This document shows positions 8,372-16,795 of a stretch of DNA of 64,000 nucleotides, in pieces (position 1 is the stretch's first letter; each line of letters starts with the position of its first letter). The position numbers and the translations under genes were made by a program. The stretch comes from Hanamia caeni (lineage in GTDB: Bacteria; Bacteroidota; Bacteroidia; Chitinophagales; Chitinophagaceae). A model generated the notes under the pieces. The model ran no database searches, had not been told where the DNA came from, and was given only the letters and a program-made list of their open reading frames with translations. The stretch spans positions 372,001 through 436,000 of the forward strand of contig NZ_RJJR01000001.1 of the NCBI RefSeq assembly GCF_003721595.1, written 5' to 3'.

Positions 8372-9775
8372 TTACAAAAGCGTTCCTGTCAGTGTCCACA
8401 GGGCTACATTGAAAAAAATGATTAATCCGGTTACATCCACCAGCGTGGCTACAAACGGAGCAGAGGAAGAAGCCGGGTCGGCGCCTAACCTTTTTAACAA
8501 CAAAGGAAGCATGCTGCCGATAAGAGACGACCATAGAACCACACCTACGAGTGAAAAGCAAACGGTTAATCCAATTAGAACCCAGTAAGGCCCGTAATTG
8601 TAAGAGGTAATGATATGGTGATTCATCAGGAAACTCCAGATAGCTATTCTGCAAAATCCTACTATGCCAAGAATGATGCCGAGCATCAGGCCGGACATTA
8701 TTTCGCGGCGCATTACGCGCCACCAGTCTCTCAGGCTAACTTCGCCCAATGCCATTGCCTGGATGATTAAGGTGGAGGCCTGCGTGCCACTGTTGCCGCC
8801 CGTGCTTATGATTAGGGGGATAAAATTGGTCAGGATAATTACCTGCGCCATCTCATCATTAAAAAATGCCATGGCTGTGGCAGTAAGCATTTCTCCCAAA
8901 AAAAGAATCACAAGCCAACCCACTCTCTTTTTAACCAGGGTAAAGATGGGCGTCTCAAGGTAAGGCGTATCCAGCGCCTGCGCACCACCTATCTTTTGAA
9001 TATCTTCACTGAATTCTTCATTGGTAACCCAAAGAACGTCGTCGATAGTTACGATGCCAAGTAGCACATTATTGTCGTCAACAACAGGAAGGGCTACACG
9101 ATTATTCATTTTAAAAACTTCGTTAGCCGTTTCCTGGTCATCGTTTACATTTAATTCTATGAAGCGGCCATCCATCATCTCGCTCACCTTTGTGTCAGGC
9201 GAAGCGAGAATGAATTCGCGTATGCGGAGGTCGTCTAATAATTCTCCATGCTTGTCTATTACATAGATTACATCAATGGTTTCAGTATTTTTTCCAACCC
9301 CCCGAATAATATCCAAAACTTCAGCTACTGTGTTGTCTTCATACACGTACACATAATCCGGTGTCATCAAACGTCCGACACTGTTTTCAGGATACCCCAG
9401 GAGCGAAAGCGTTATTTTCCTTTCTTCCGGAACAAGCGTTTTTACCAATTCGCGCACCACTTCATTGGGCAGGTCTTCAAAAAATGAGGTTCTGTCGTCA
9501 GGCTCCATTTTGTTGAGCAATTCAGCGCTTTTGGTGGGCGGCAAATTTTTTATGATTCTCTTTTGGGTGGGATGGTCAAGGATTTTGAAAACGCCTGTAG
9601 CCCGGTGCATGGAAAGGCTCATGAAAATATCTATTTCCCTGTCTTCATTTTCATCTATCAATTCAGCAACATCACTGATGTTTTGTTCATTCAAAAATTC
9701 ACTAAGCGCTTCCTTGTCTCCCGTATTTAAAACATCTTCGAATTGCTCCTGAACCAGCATTTCCTCTTCAGTCAT
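8372..9775 (-). CDS. mgtE: Magnesium transporter MgtE
   Basis: This 467-residue protein has the MgtE order: an N-terminal MgtE_N helical domain (about 1-125), two CBS domains (about 130-255, beginning VGRLMTPDY and including ALPVVDDNNVLLGIVTIDD), and a C-terminal membrane domain of five segments containing GNSGTQASTLIIQA, the Mg2+ pore segment. In Thermus MgtE the cytosolic domains close the channel when Mg2+ is high; the same sensing layout is present here. A TAATTTTG -7 box sits at 9802-9809 on the minus strand, 26 bases before the ATG. The gene stands alone. Confidence 0.96.
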   Translation of the reverse strand: MTEEEMLVQEQFEDVLNTGDKEALSEFLNEQNISDVAELIDENEDREIDIFMSLSMHRATGVFKILDHPTQKRIIKNLPPTKSAELLNKMEPDDRTSFFEDLPNEVVRELVKTLVPEERKITLSLLGYPENSVGRLMTPDYVYVYEDNTVAEVLDIIRGVGKNTETIDVIYVIDKHGELLDDLRIREFILASPDTKVSEMMDGRFIELNVNDDQETANEVFKMNNRVALPVVDDNNVLLGIVTIDDVLWVTNEEFSEDIQKIGGAQALDTPYLETPIFTLVKKRVGWLVILFLGEMLTATAMAFFNDEMAQVIILTNFIPLIISTGGNSGTQASTLIIQAMALGEVSLRDWWRVMRREIMSGLMLGIILGIVGFCRIAIWSFLMNHHIITSYNYGPYWVLIGLTVCFSLVGVVLWSSLIGSMLPLLLKRLGADPASSSAPFVATLVDVTGLIIFFNVALWTLTGTLL

Positions 9776-9935
9776 GAGAATCGGTTTAAGGAATGAGGGC
9801 GCAAAATTAATTTATTTTTATCTTTAGAAAAAGTGTTAAATCCGGCACGTACAGCATCAACATTGATTTTTAGTTTAAAATAAAATTCTTATTAATATAT
9901 TGCTTTACTGTAATTTTCAAAAAATCAATATCAGA

Positions 9936-10319
9936 ATGGTAAAGAATTATTTGCACGTAAAAAAAACCAGCAAAAGAGGAAGAGGAGTTTTTACAAAAGA
10001 GGAAATTAAGGCAAGGACGGTGGTAGAGCATTCACCCGTAATTGTGATGAATGCCGAAGACCGCGCTATGATTGAAAAAACATTGCTTAATAATTATATT
10101 TTCGCATGGGGCCCCAAAGAAAAAGAATGTTGCCTCGCCCTCGGCCTGGTATCGCTTTACAATCATAGCTATTCCAGTAATTGTGAGTATATCATGGATT
10201 TTGATAAAAATACAATTCAAATAAAAGCCGTTAGAAAAATAAAAGCAGGTGAAGAGCTTACCATAAATTATAACGGCGACTGGAACAATCAAAAAGAAAT
10301 TTGGTTTGAGGTGAGTTAA
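9936..10319 (+). CDS. SET-domain protein (putative lysine methyltransferase)
   Basis: Starting at the ATG at 9936 gives a 127-residue protein that is essentially a bare SET domain. It shows KRGRGVFTKEEI (the SAM-binding GxG start), then SLYNHSYSSNCEY (the NHS..PN-type motif that builds the pseudoknot) and AGEELTINYNGDW (the ELT.NY motif). A TTG at 9900 would add 12 unrelated residues and is less likely. SET proteins methylate lysines using SAM; bacterial substrates are largely unknown. There is no post-SET cysteine cluster. Its stop codon lies inside an inverted repeat shared with the convergent neighbour. Confidence 0.85.
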   Translation: MVKNYLHVKKTSKRGRGVFTKEEIKARTVVEHSPVIVMNAEDRAMIEKTLLNNYIFAWGPKEKECCLALGLVSLYNHSYSSNCEYIMDFDKNTIQIKAVRKIKAGEELTINYNGDWNNQKEIWFEVS

Positions 10320-10453
10320 TTAGCTAATTAGCCAATGTGCTGATGTGCTGATTAGTCAATGCGGAAATGGCTAAATATTTTAATAATCTAATAATTTAAT
10401 AATCTAATAATTAACAATTGGCTAATTATCGAATCAGCTAATTAGCTAATTAA
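10316..10453. repeat. Inverted-repeat element spanning the stops of two convergent genes
   Basis: Two perfect 17-base arms (TTAATTAGCTAATTAGC at 10316-10332 and its complement at 10437-10453) flank a tract of CAATGTGCTGAT-like and TAATAATCTAATAATT units. The SET-gene stop (10317-10319) and the stop of the convergent LTA-synthase-like gene (10450-10452) both lie within the arms. It may act as a bidirectional terminator. A related element lies at 39.2 kb. Confidence 0.75.
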
Positions 10454-12435
10454 TGATTATTCACCAGCATCCATTTAGCTGTTTCATATATCCCTGACGT
10501 GAGCTCAGAAAGTTGCCGTTTTACTGAATCCTGTTGAGCGTTGGTTAAGGATAAAACATTTGATTTTAGTGGCAATAATTTTTCTTTGGTAATCCGTAAG
10601 TTTTTTACAAAGTAGTAATCATCTGTAACGATACCGATATTTCCCTCATCATGATGAATAATAAAAGCTGCATCCATTTTCTTTTTTGAATTTAACAGGT
10701 CGCGGCCCAGTGTCGTATTGGTATAAGATTGATGGACCATACCTGCCAACGTGGGCAGGATGTCTATCTGCGACACTACTTCATGCCTTGTCGCTTCATC
10801 CAGTAATTGCGGAGCGTAAAATAACAGCGGCACATGCTCATCACTCAGGCTTCCTTTTTCCCACGCGTCGGGATACATTGCTGATGTTTCGCCTTCAACA
10901 CCATGGTCGCCAACGAAAGCGAAAATTGTGTTATTAAACCACGGTTTCAGCTTTGCGTTTTCGATAAAAGTTTTGAAACAATAATCCGTATAGCAAAAAG
11001 ATTGAAATTCTTTTAAGGATTCAAATCCATATTTGTGAAGCGTATCTTCATTTACCACGCGCCTTTCAAAATCCGTGTCTTCCGGTGGAATGGTGTAAGG
11101 TCGATGATTATCGGCCGTTTGGATGATGGCAAAGAATGGCTTTGTTTGCTGAGATAAAATTTTTTCTGATTCAAGAAAAAGATGTTTATCGCTGATGCCC
11201 CACACATTCAAGGGCTTTTCAGTGTAAGACCCTTCCTGGAAAATTTGTATGCCTTTTACGTTGTTAACTAGTCCATCGAAATTATTAAAATCGCTGCTGC
11301 CACCCAGGAAATAAAATTTTTTATAATCTTCAAATGAATTGATGATGGTGTTTTGCTGAACGGCTTGCGGGTTGCGTGAAGAAAAGACGGAAAGCTGCAC
11401 ATCCGGAATTCCGCTGATGATGGCAAAAACGCCGCGCGCCGTTCCGAAAGTAGGAGTGAAGCACCGGTCAAAAAAAATACCGCTGTCGCATAACTGCTTA
11501 AAATAAGGAGTGGTGTTTAATGGGTTGCCGCTCATGCTGCTTTTATACATGCTGAAGCTTTCACAAATCACCAACACTATATTGGGCCTGCTTTCCAACG
11601 CTTTACTGTTAGGTAAAACCAGCCTTGAATAGCTTCGATCATTTATGTTTTTTTGATCTAATTGCAAAAAATCTGCAATCAACGGAAAATAATTCTTCGC
11701 TTTATCATCATCGAAAGAAGGTTTGCGGAATTGAAGCGTAGTAAAAAAATTCTGCATCGGGTTTAATGCAACATAGGATTTAAAGTTATCGTTGAGCTCA
11801 AACGCATCCTTCCACTTCAATGGGTGAATAGAAAAAATTCCATACAGGCACCATAACAAAAAAATAACGGCGCCTGCATGCCATCTCTTTTTGTAAATTA
11901 TGCTTTCCTGTTCTTTTCTTTTAGTAAGAATATGCGTATGCCTGAAAAGTTTTGACATTAAATAAACCGCTACTACCAGCGCAAGCAACAGCCAAACCAT
12001 CGGGTAGCTTTGCCAAAGCATTTTAAAAGAGATGGAGGGATCTTCTGCAAAATTCAGCGCGCTTGCATTCAGTCGCGTATGATTATAGCTGAAATTTCCA
12101 AAATCGGCGGCGAAAAGAAACAACACCAAAAGCGTGGCGAAAGCAAGATAGAAGGACCACCATTTTTTATTTCTTTCAGAATGAAAAGGAGAAAAGCGCG
12201 GCAGCGCCGACAATACAGCAATCGGTAATAAGATAATTGAAATCCATTTGGCATCATACTTAAAGCCGAGGATGAACGAAGGAATAAGCGATAATACAGT
12301 TGTGTTTTCAGGGATGAACAATACAACTGTTGCCACGCGCAAAATCGTAAAAATAAGCAGGTAAATCAGCCATAGCTTTGTGATCCATTTTATCGTAATC
12401 GGAACAGAGTTTGGAATTTTTAGTTTTGAAATCAT
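10450..12435 (-). CDS. LTA synthase-family sulfatase-fold transferase (paralog 1)
   Basis: This 661-residue protein has five N-terminal membrane segments (to about residue 210) and a periplasmic alkaline-phosphatase/sulfatase-fold domain from about 280. Visible motifs are PNIVLVICESFSMYKSS (metal-binding Glu), TPTFGTARGVFA (the Thr nucleophile region), and FVGDHGVEG (metal-binding Asp-His). LtaS-type enzymes transfer phosphoglycerol; relatives in Gram-negative bacteria modify glycans or lipids with phosphoglycerol or phosphoethanolamine, and which applies here is unknown. It follows a larger paralog with a 40-base gap, so the two form a tandem, probably cotranscribed. Confidence 0.9.
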   Translation of the reverse strand: MISKLKIPNSVPITIKWITKLWLIYLLIFTILRVATVVLFIPENTTVLSLIPSFILGFKYDAKWISIILLPIAVLSALPRFSPFHSERNKKWWSFYLAFATLLVLFLFAADFGNFSYNHTRLNASALNFAEDPSISFKMLWQSYPMVWLLLALVVAVYLMSKLFRHTHILTKRKEQESIIYKKRWHAGAVIFLLWCLYGIFSIHPLKWKDAFELNDNFKSYVALNPMQNFFTTLQFRKPSFDDDKAKNYFPLIADFLQLDQKNINDRSYSRLVLPNSKALESRPNIVLVICESFSMYKSSMSGNPLNTTPYFKQLCDSGIFFDRCFTPTFGTARGVFAIISGIPDVQLSVFSSRNPQAVQQNTIINSFEDYKKFYFLGGSSDFNNFDGLVNNVKGIQIFQEGSYTEKPLNVWGISDKHLFLESEKILSQQTKPFFAIIQTADNHRPYTIPPEDTDFERRVVNEDTLHKYGFESLKEFQSFCYTDYCFKTFIENAKLKPWFNNTIFAFVGDHGVEGETSAMYPDAWEKGSLSDEHVPLLFYAPQLLDEATRHEVVSQIDILPTLAGMVHQSYTNTTLGRDLLNSKKKMDAAFIIHHDEGNIGIVTDDYYFVKNLRITKEKLLPLKSNVLSLTNAQQDSVKRQLSELTSGIYETAKWMLVNNH

Positions 12436-12464
12436 GATGAAAAACCCGGAATAGATTTTTTGCT

Positions 12465-12481
12465 TTTTTATTCGTTTACTG
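12465..12481 (+). repeat. Dispersed motif copy a (ATTCGTTTACTG)
   Basis: This copy contains the core ATTCGTTTACTG of the window-wide dispersed motif. It overlaps the stop codon (12476-12478) of the minus-strand gene above it. Confidence 0.5.
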
Positions 12482-14650
12482 CTTCTTATTATTCAGCAAC
12501 ATATATTTTGAAGTCTGATAATACGCTTCTGCGAGTCTTTCCAACTCATTGCGGTCTTCAGTTGTTTGCGCGTTTGCAGGTAATGGGTTGTTATCCGCCG
12601 AAGATCTGAAATCCTTTTTTCCTGTTGACAAATCATTTACAAAAACATACTGATCTGTAATGATACCGATTTGTTTTATCAGTGGGTCAAACAAAAATGC
12701 TAAATTTTTGAAACGCGTATTTTCATGCAGGCTGCTATCAAAAAGGTTTTTTCCAATAGCAGTATTCGTATACGAAATATTCGCAAGTGCAGATACTGAT
12801 GGCAGTATATCTACTTGCGAGCAGGTTCTGCCACTTCGCTCCGGCTTCAGCAAAGCAGGTGCATAAAAAAGCAGAGGCACATGCTGCGTGGTAAGCCCAT
12901 CTTTTTCCCATGCTTCTGGCAGCATTTTTCCTGCATCGCCGCGAATGCCGTGGTCGCCTACAAAAACAAAAATGGTATTATTAAAATAAGGTTCCTTCTT
13001 GGCGGCTTCAATAAATGTTTTAAAGCTAAAATCGGTATAGCGAAAGGCATTCAGCTCGGCATTGCTTTCAAAACCATATTTTTTCAGCGTATCAGTTGGG
13101 TAATCTTCCGGCTTAAATGAATTCCGGTCTTCTTCCGGAATCGTGTAGGGGCGATGATTATCTGCCGTTTGAATTACTGCAAAAAATGGATTTTTTTGTT
13201 GCCTGAATACTTCATTTGCCTGCAAAAATAAATTCTTATCGCTGATACCCCACACATCCACTGATTTTACCGGGTAATCTTCCTGCTCATACAATTTAAG
13301 GCCATCAATATTGTTGGTGAGTAATCCCCTGATATTTGCCCAGCTAAGGCTTCCACCGATGAAATAATATTTTTGATAACCTTTATAATCATTGATAATC
13401 GTATGCTGGTTTACGTAAGCCGGGTTGCGGCTTGATGTGTTTGGAAATTCCACATCCGGAATGCTGGTAACTGTTGCCCACACACCGCGCGCCGTGCCAT
13501 AAGCGGGTGTAAAGCACCGGTCGAAAAAAATGCCGGTTTCACACATCTGGTTAAAATAGGGCGTCGTGTTTAAAGGATTGCCCCACATGCTGCTTTTATA
13601 TGCGGAAAAACTTTCACAAATGACAATTACTACATTCGGTTTATTGGCCCGCGAATCAGCAAGATGAATTCTTTTGTAATTCAGGTGAACACTGTCAGGA
13701 TTTTTGATACCAAGGTACGCCACCATCAGCGGGTAATATTTTTTTACCTGTTGCAGGTCGTAAGTGGAATTTTTAAATTTCAGCGTACTAAGGAAACTTT
13801 GAACAGGGTTTAAGGAAAGATTGGCTTTAAAATTATTATCAAAGACAAACGCATCGCTCCATCTTAAAGGATATTGACCGATTTTCCCAAATACGCCCAG
13901 GCCAAGTATCAGCGCAAATGCAATTCCTATGATAATCCTGCTTGGGAAATTGCCCCGGTAAACTGACTTAGCTGTTTTGTTAAACCAATGATTTATCAGC
14001 CAAAAGATAATCGCCGTTACCACAATGATTAATATGAAAATGGTAACCACCGGATAGGTTTGCCAAACCATATTCATGGAAATCGCCGCATCGTTCAGGT
14101 AATTCATCACGGAAGCGTTCAGTCTTTCATGCAGGTAATCGTAGTTTTGAAAATCGACTGCATACAAAAAAACGAGGGCAAGGGTTATGATAAAAAAGTA
14201 AATTTTAAAAACTTTTTTGGAAAATGAATTTTGGAACGGGTTGCAATTCTTTGTGGCGAAAAGCCAAACCAATATAAGAAGGAAGAGGATAATAATGCCG
14301 GTTAAAGTAACTGCCGTTGCATGTCCTTTCTTCATAAAAAATACAAGCACGGCCATCAGCACAATGGTGATAAGCAATTGGATAATGCTCCCGGTTGATA
14401 ATTTTTTATTCGCAGAATATTCCAGGTGAAGGTTGCCGATTAAAAAAGGAAAAATGATTAAGCCGCAAACGATTCTCGTGTCAAAATTGAGACCGAGAAG
14501 AAAGGGATGCAGATAATCTGAAAATGAATAGTTAAGCGGGGCGAAATGAAAGAAGAAAATGAACCTCATGGCCGTCATGAAAATCAAAAAAGCCATGCCC
14601 GTTAAAAACATCCATTTAACCAATCGGGGAAAACGAGCGCCATTGTTCAT
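12476..14650 (-). CDS. LTA synthase-family sulfatase-fold transferase (paralog 2)
   Basis: This 724-residue paralog of the next gene has five or more membrane segments up to about residue 260 and a periplasmic catalytic domain from about 335. It shares PNVVIVICESFSAYKSS, TPAYGTARGVWA with the probable Thr nucleophile, and FVGDHGIRGDAG. Long stretches are near-identical in pattern between the two copies (GNPLNTTPYF, FFAVIQTADNHRPYTIP), showing a tandem duplication that has since diverged. A -7 box TAAATTTG lies at 14705-14712 on the minus strand. A divergent PAP2 phosphatase gene starts 105 bases away, which suggests a shared role in envelope lipid or glycan chemistry. Confidence 0.9.
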   Translation of the reverse strand: MNNGARFPRLVKWMFLTGMAFLIFMTAMRFIFFFHFAPLNYSFSDYLHPFLLGLNFDTRIVCGLIIFPFLIGNLHLEYSANKKLSTGSIIQLLITIVLMAVLVFFMKKGHATAVTLTGIIILFLLILVWLFATKNCNPFQNSFSKKVFKIYFFIITLALVFLYAVDFQNYDYLHERLNASVMNYLNDAAISMNMVWQTYPVVTIFILIIVVTAIIFWLINHWFNKTAKSVYRGNFPSRIIIGIAFALILGLGVFGKIGQYPLRWSDAFVFDNNFKANLSLNPVQSFLSTLKFKNSTYDLQQVKKYYPLMVAYLGIKNPDSVHLNYKRIHLADSRANKPNVVIVICESFSAYKSSMWGNPLNTTPYFNQMCETGIFFDRCFTPAYGTARGVWATVTSIPDVEFPNTSSRNPAYVNQHTIINDYKGYQKYYFIGGSLSWANIRGLLTNNIDGLKLYEQEDYPVKSVDVWGISDKNLFLQANEVFRQQKNPFFAVIQTADNHRPYTIPEEDRNSFKPEDYPTDTLKKYGFESNAELNAFRYTDFSFKTFIEAAKKEPYFNNTIFVFVGDHGIRGDAGKMLPEAWEKDGLTTQHVPLLFYAPALLKPERSGRTCSQVDILPSVSALANISYTNTAIGKNLFDSSLHENTRFKNLAFLFDPLIKQIGIITDQYVFVNDLSTGKKDFRSSADNNPLPANAQTTEDRNELERLAEAYYQTSKYMLLNNKKQ

Positions 14651-14742
14651 TATGAAGAGTTGTTTTCGAAAGTATCAACCATCGGGTTTCAAAGCTGCTA
14701 TCTGCAAATTTAAATATTTAACTAGTGTTTTTGTGCAATAGT

Positions 14743-14758
14743 TATTTTTGCAGTAATG
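14743..14758 (+). promoter_or_regulatory. Promoter giving a probably leaderless PAP2 mRNA
   Basis: TATTTTTG (14743-14750) fits TAnnTTTG and ends only five bases before the ATG at 14756. Transcription would start at or beside the start codon. Confidence 0.45.
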
Positions 14759-15364
14759 AATTTGCTGGAAATACAAAATGCATCGTTTCTGCCAGAAGCT
14801 ATAAAACAATTAGACTATAATTTGTTTTATAGAATGAACGGCCTATGGCACAATTCATTTTTTGATGTTTTTTTCCCCTTCATTCGTGAGCCAACTTTGT
14901 GGGTGCCTTTTTATTTTTTTTTGATAGTATTCGCTACGCTCAATTTTAAAGTAAAAGGCTGGATTTGGGTGGTATTTTTTTTGGCAAATGCAGGGATAAG
15001 CGATTACGTAAGCAGCCATCTTATTAAAGAAAATTTTTTCAGGCTCAGGCCCTGCCGCGATCCTGCGCTGTTTGATCATATCAGGTTTTTAGTTTCCTAT
15101 TGCCCGGTAAGTTCCAGCTTTACTTCCTCCCATGCAGTTAATCACTTTGCCGCGGCAATGTTTATATTTACAACATTCAGGAAAACGTTGAGCTCATTTT
15201 GGGCGTTGATGTTTATATGGGCCGGCGCTATTTCTTATGCGCAGGTGTATGTGGGTGTACATTTTCCTTTTGATGTATTTTGCGGTATGATAGCAGGCTT
15301 GATTCTTGGATATATTCCGGCAACCATATTCAATCGTAAATTTGGATTGGAGTTGCCACACTGA
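14756..15364 (+). CDS. PAP2-family membrane phosphatase
   Basis: This 202-residue protein has five to six membrane segments. It shows the acid phosphatase motifs KENFFRLRP (motif 1), FTSSHAVNH (motif 2, with TSSH instead of PSGH) and YVGVHFPFD (motif 3 with the nucleophile-activating His and Asp). The motif 3 Arg is replaced by Gln (SYAQVYVGVH), a form common in Bacteroidota members. PAP2 enzymes dephosphorylate undecaprenyl pyrophosphate, lipid A or phosphatidylglycerophosphate; the substrate here is not determined. The CNNM/CorC gene follows after 10 bases, suggesting an operon. Confidence 0.88.
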   Translation: MNLLEIQNASFLPEAIKQLDYNLFYRMNGLWHNSFFDVFFPFIREPTLWVPFYFFLIVFATLNFKVKGWIWVVFFLANAGISDYVSSHLIKENFFRLRPCRDPALFDHIRFLVSYCPVSSSFTSSHAVNHFAAAMFIFTTFRKTLSSFWALMFIWAGAISYAQVYVGVHFPFDVFCGMIAGLILGYIPATIFNRKFGLELPH

Positions 15365-15374
15365 AAAAACAAAT

Positions 15375-16667
15375 ATGGAAATTATTATTTTACTATTTCT
15401 TATTCTTTTGAATGCATTTATCGTGATGTGCGAAATGGCGCTCATATCTTCAAAGAAAAGCAGGATTGAAGCGTTTGCCAACAGGGGAGATAAAAAAGCG
15501 CAGAATGTGTTGTTGCTAAAAGAAAACCCGGATTTATTTTTATCAACTACCCAGATATATATCACCTTAATCTCCATCTTAACGGGTGTATATTCAGGCG
15601 AGAGATTCAGCGTATACCTTCAGCCGTATATTGAAAAAATTGAGATTTTTAAACCGTATGCTGAAACTATTGCCACCACCATCATTGTTATCATCGTCAC
15701 CTTTCTTTCCATTCTTTTAGGAGAACTGATCCCAAAAAGGCTGGCTTTGATGAACCCGGAAAAGATTGCCAAAAGTGTGGCGGGCCCGATTAAAACTTTA
15801 AGCACTGTTTCTTATCCTTTGGTTTGGCTGCTGAGTAAAATGTCTTCCGGGTTTTTTAAATTGTTTAACATCAGGAAAGGAACAGAGAGCCAGGTGACGG
15901 AAGAAGAAATTAAAGCGATGATAAATGAGGGAAGCGAATTGGGTGCTATTGAGGAAGAGGAAAAGGATATTATTGAAAGAGTATTCCATCTGGGCGACAG
16001 AAACATTACTTCGATAATGACCCACCGCACCGATATAGTGTGGTTTGGTATTGAAGAAGACCGAACGTCTGTCAAGCAAAAGATTAAAGAATTTCAACAT
16101 TCCGTATATCCCATCTGCTCCGAAACTATCGACGATATTGAAGGTATTGTAACTGTAAAAGATTTGTACCTGCAACCAGAGGTGCCTTTGAAAGATTTAA
16201 TGAGAAAGGCATTATTTATCCCTGAAAATAATTCGGCTTACCAGGTTCTTGAGAAGATAAAAATTACAAAAATACCTTACGCTTTTGTTGTAGACGAGTA
16301 TGGCAGCCTTTTGGGCATGATCACCGTTAAAGATATTCTGAAAGCAATAGTAGGGGAGATGCCCGAGGAAGAAGACGATGAATACGTGATTATGGAACGA
16401 AAAGACGGCAGTTTCCTGATTGATGGCCAGATACAGTTTTATGATTTTCTTACCAAATTCGATAAAACGGTGTGGCTCAGCGAAGGCGAAAATGAATTTG
16501 ATACTCTGGCAGGATTTATTCTTCACGAATTAAAGCATATACCCGCCACCGGTGAAAGATTTGAATGGCGTGGATTTGAATTTGAAATCGTAGACATGGA
16601 TGGCCAGCGGATAGATAAAGTGCTGGTGAACATTTCTGATGAAATCAGGAAAGAGATGGAAGATTAG
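15375..16667 (+). CDS. CNNM/CorC (hemolysin C-like) transporter-associated protein
   Basis: The ATG at 15375 gives a 430-residue protein. An upstream in-frame start at 15306 would overlap the PAP2 gene and is rejected. An N-terminal DUF21/CNNM membrane domain (four segments, about 1-170, including LGELIPKRLAL) is followed by two CBS domains (about 195-320, MTHRTDIVWF and FVVDEYGSLLGMITVKDIL) and a C-terminal CorC_HlyC domain. CNNM/CorC proteins are tied to Mg2+ or Co2+ export; a haemolysin role is historical. It is probably cotranscribed with the PAP2 gene 10 bases upstream. Confidence 0.92.
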   Translation: MEIIILLFLILLNAFIVMCEMALISSKKSRIEAFANRGDKKAQNVLLLKENPDLFLSTTQIYITLISILTGVYSGERFSVYLQPYIEKIEIFKPYAETIATTIIVIIVTFLSILLGELIPKRLALMNPEKIAKSVAGPIKTLSTVSYPLVWLLSKMSSGFFKLFNIRKGTESQVTEEEIKAMINEGSELGAIEEEEKDIIERVFHLGDRNITSIMTHRTDIVWFGIEEDRTSVKQKIKEFQHSVYPICSETIDDIEGIVTVKDLYLQPEVPLKDLMRKALFIPENNSAYQVLEKIKITKIPYAFVVDEYGSLLGMITVKDILKAIVGEMPEEEDDEYVIMERKDGSFLIDGQIQFYDFLTKFDKTVWLSEGENEFDTLAGFILHELKHIPATGERFEWRGFEFEIVDMDGQRIDKVLVNISDEIRKEMED

Positions 16668-16795
16668 TAGCTGTAAACGTTTAATTGCTATAGTAAAACG
16701 ATAAATAATTATCTTTTTTATTTTATTTTACTCTTAAAAAGAGGAAGCCTTTGTTTTAGAAGCGTTGATAAATAAAATGAAATTATTGTAAAAAC

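Noticed and set aside
8295..8723. 142-residue minus-strand frame overlapping mgtE
   Set aside because: It lies in another frame of mgtE and runs into a low-complexity tract.
15306..15374. Upstream extension of the CNNM/CorC gene
   Set aside because: It would overlap the PAP2 gene by 59 bases and adds residues without hydrophobic or family character; the ATG at 15375 fits better.
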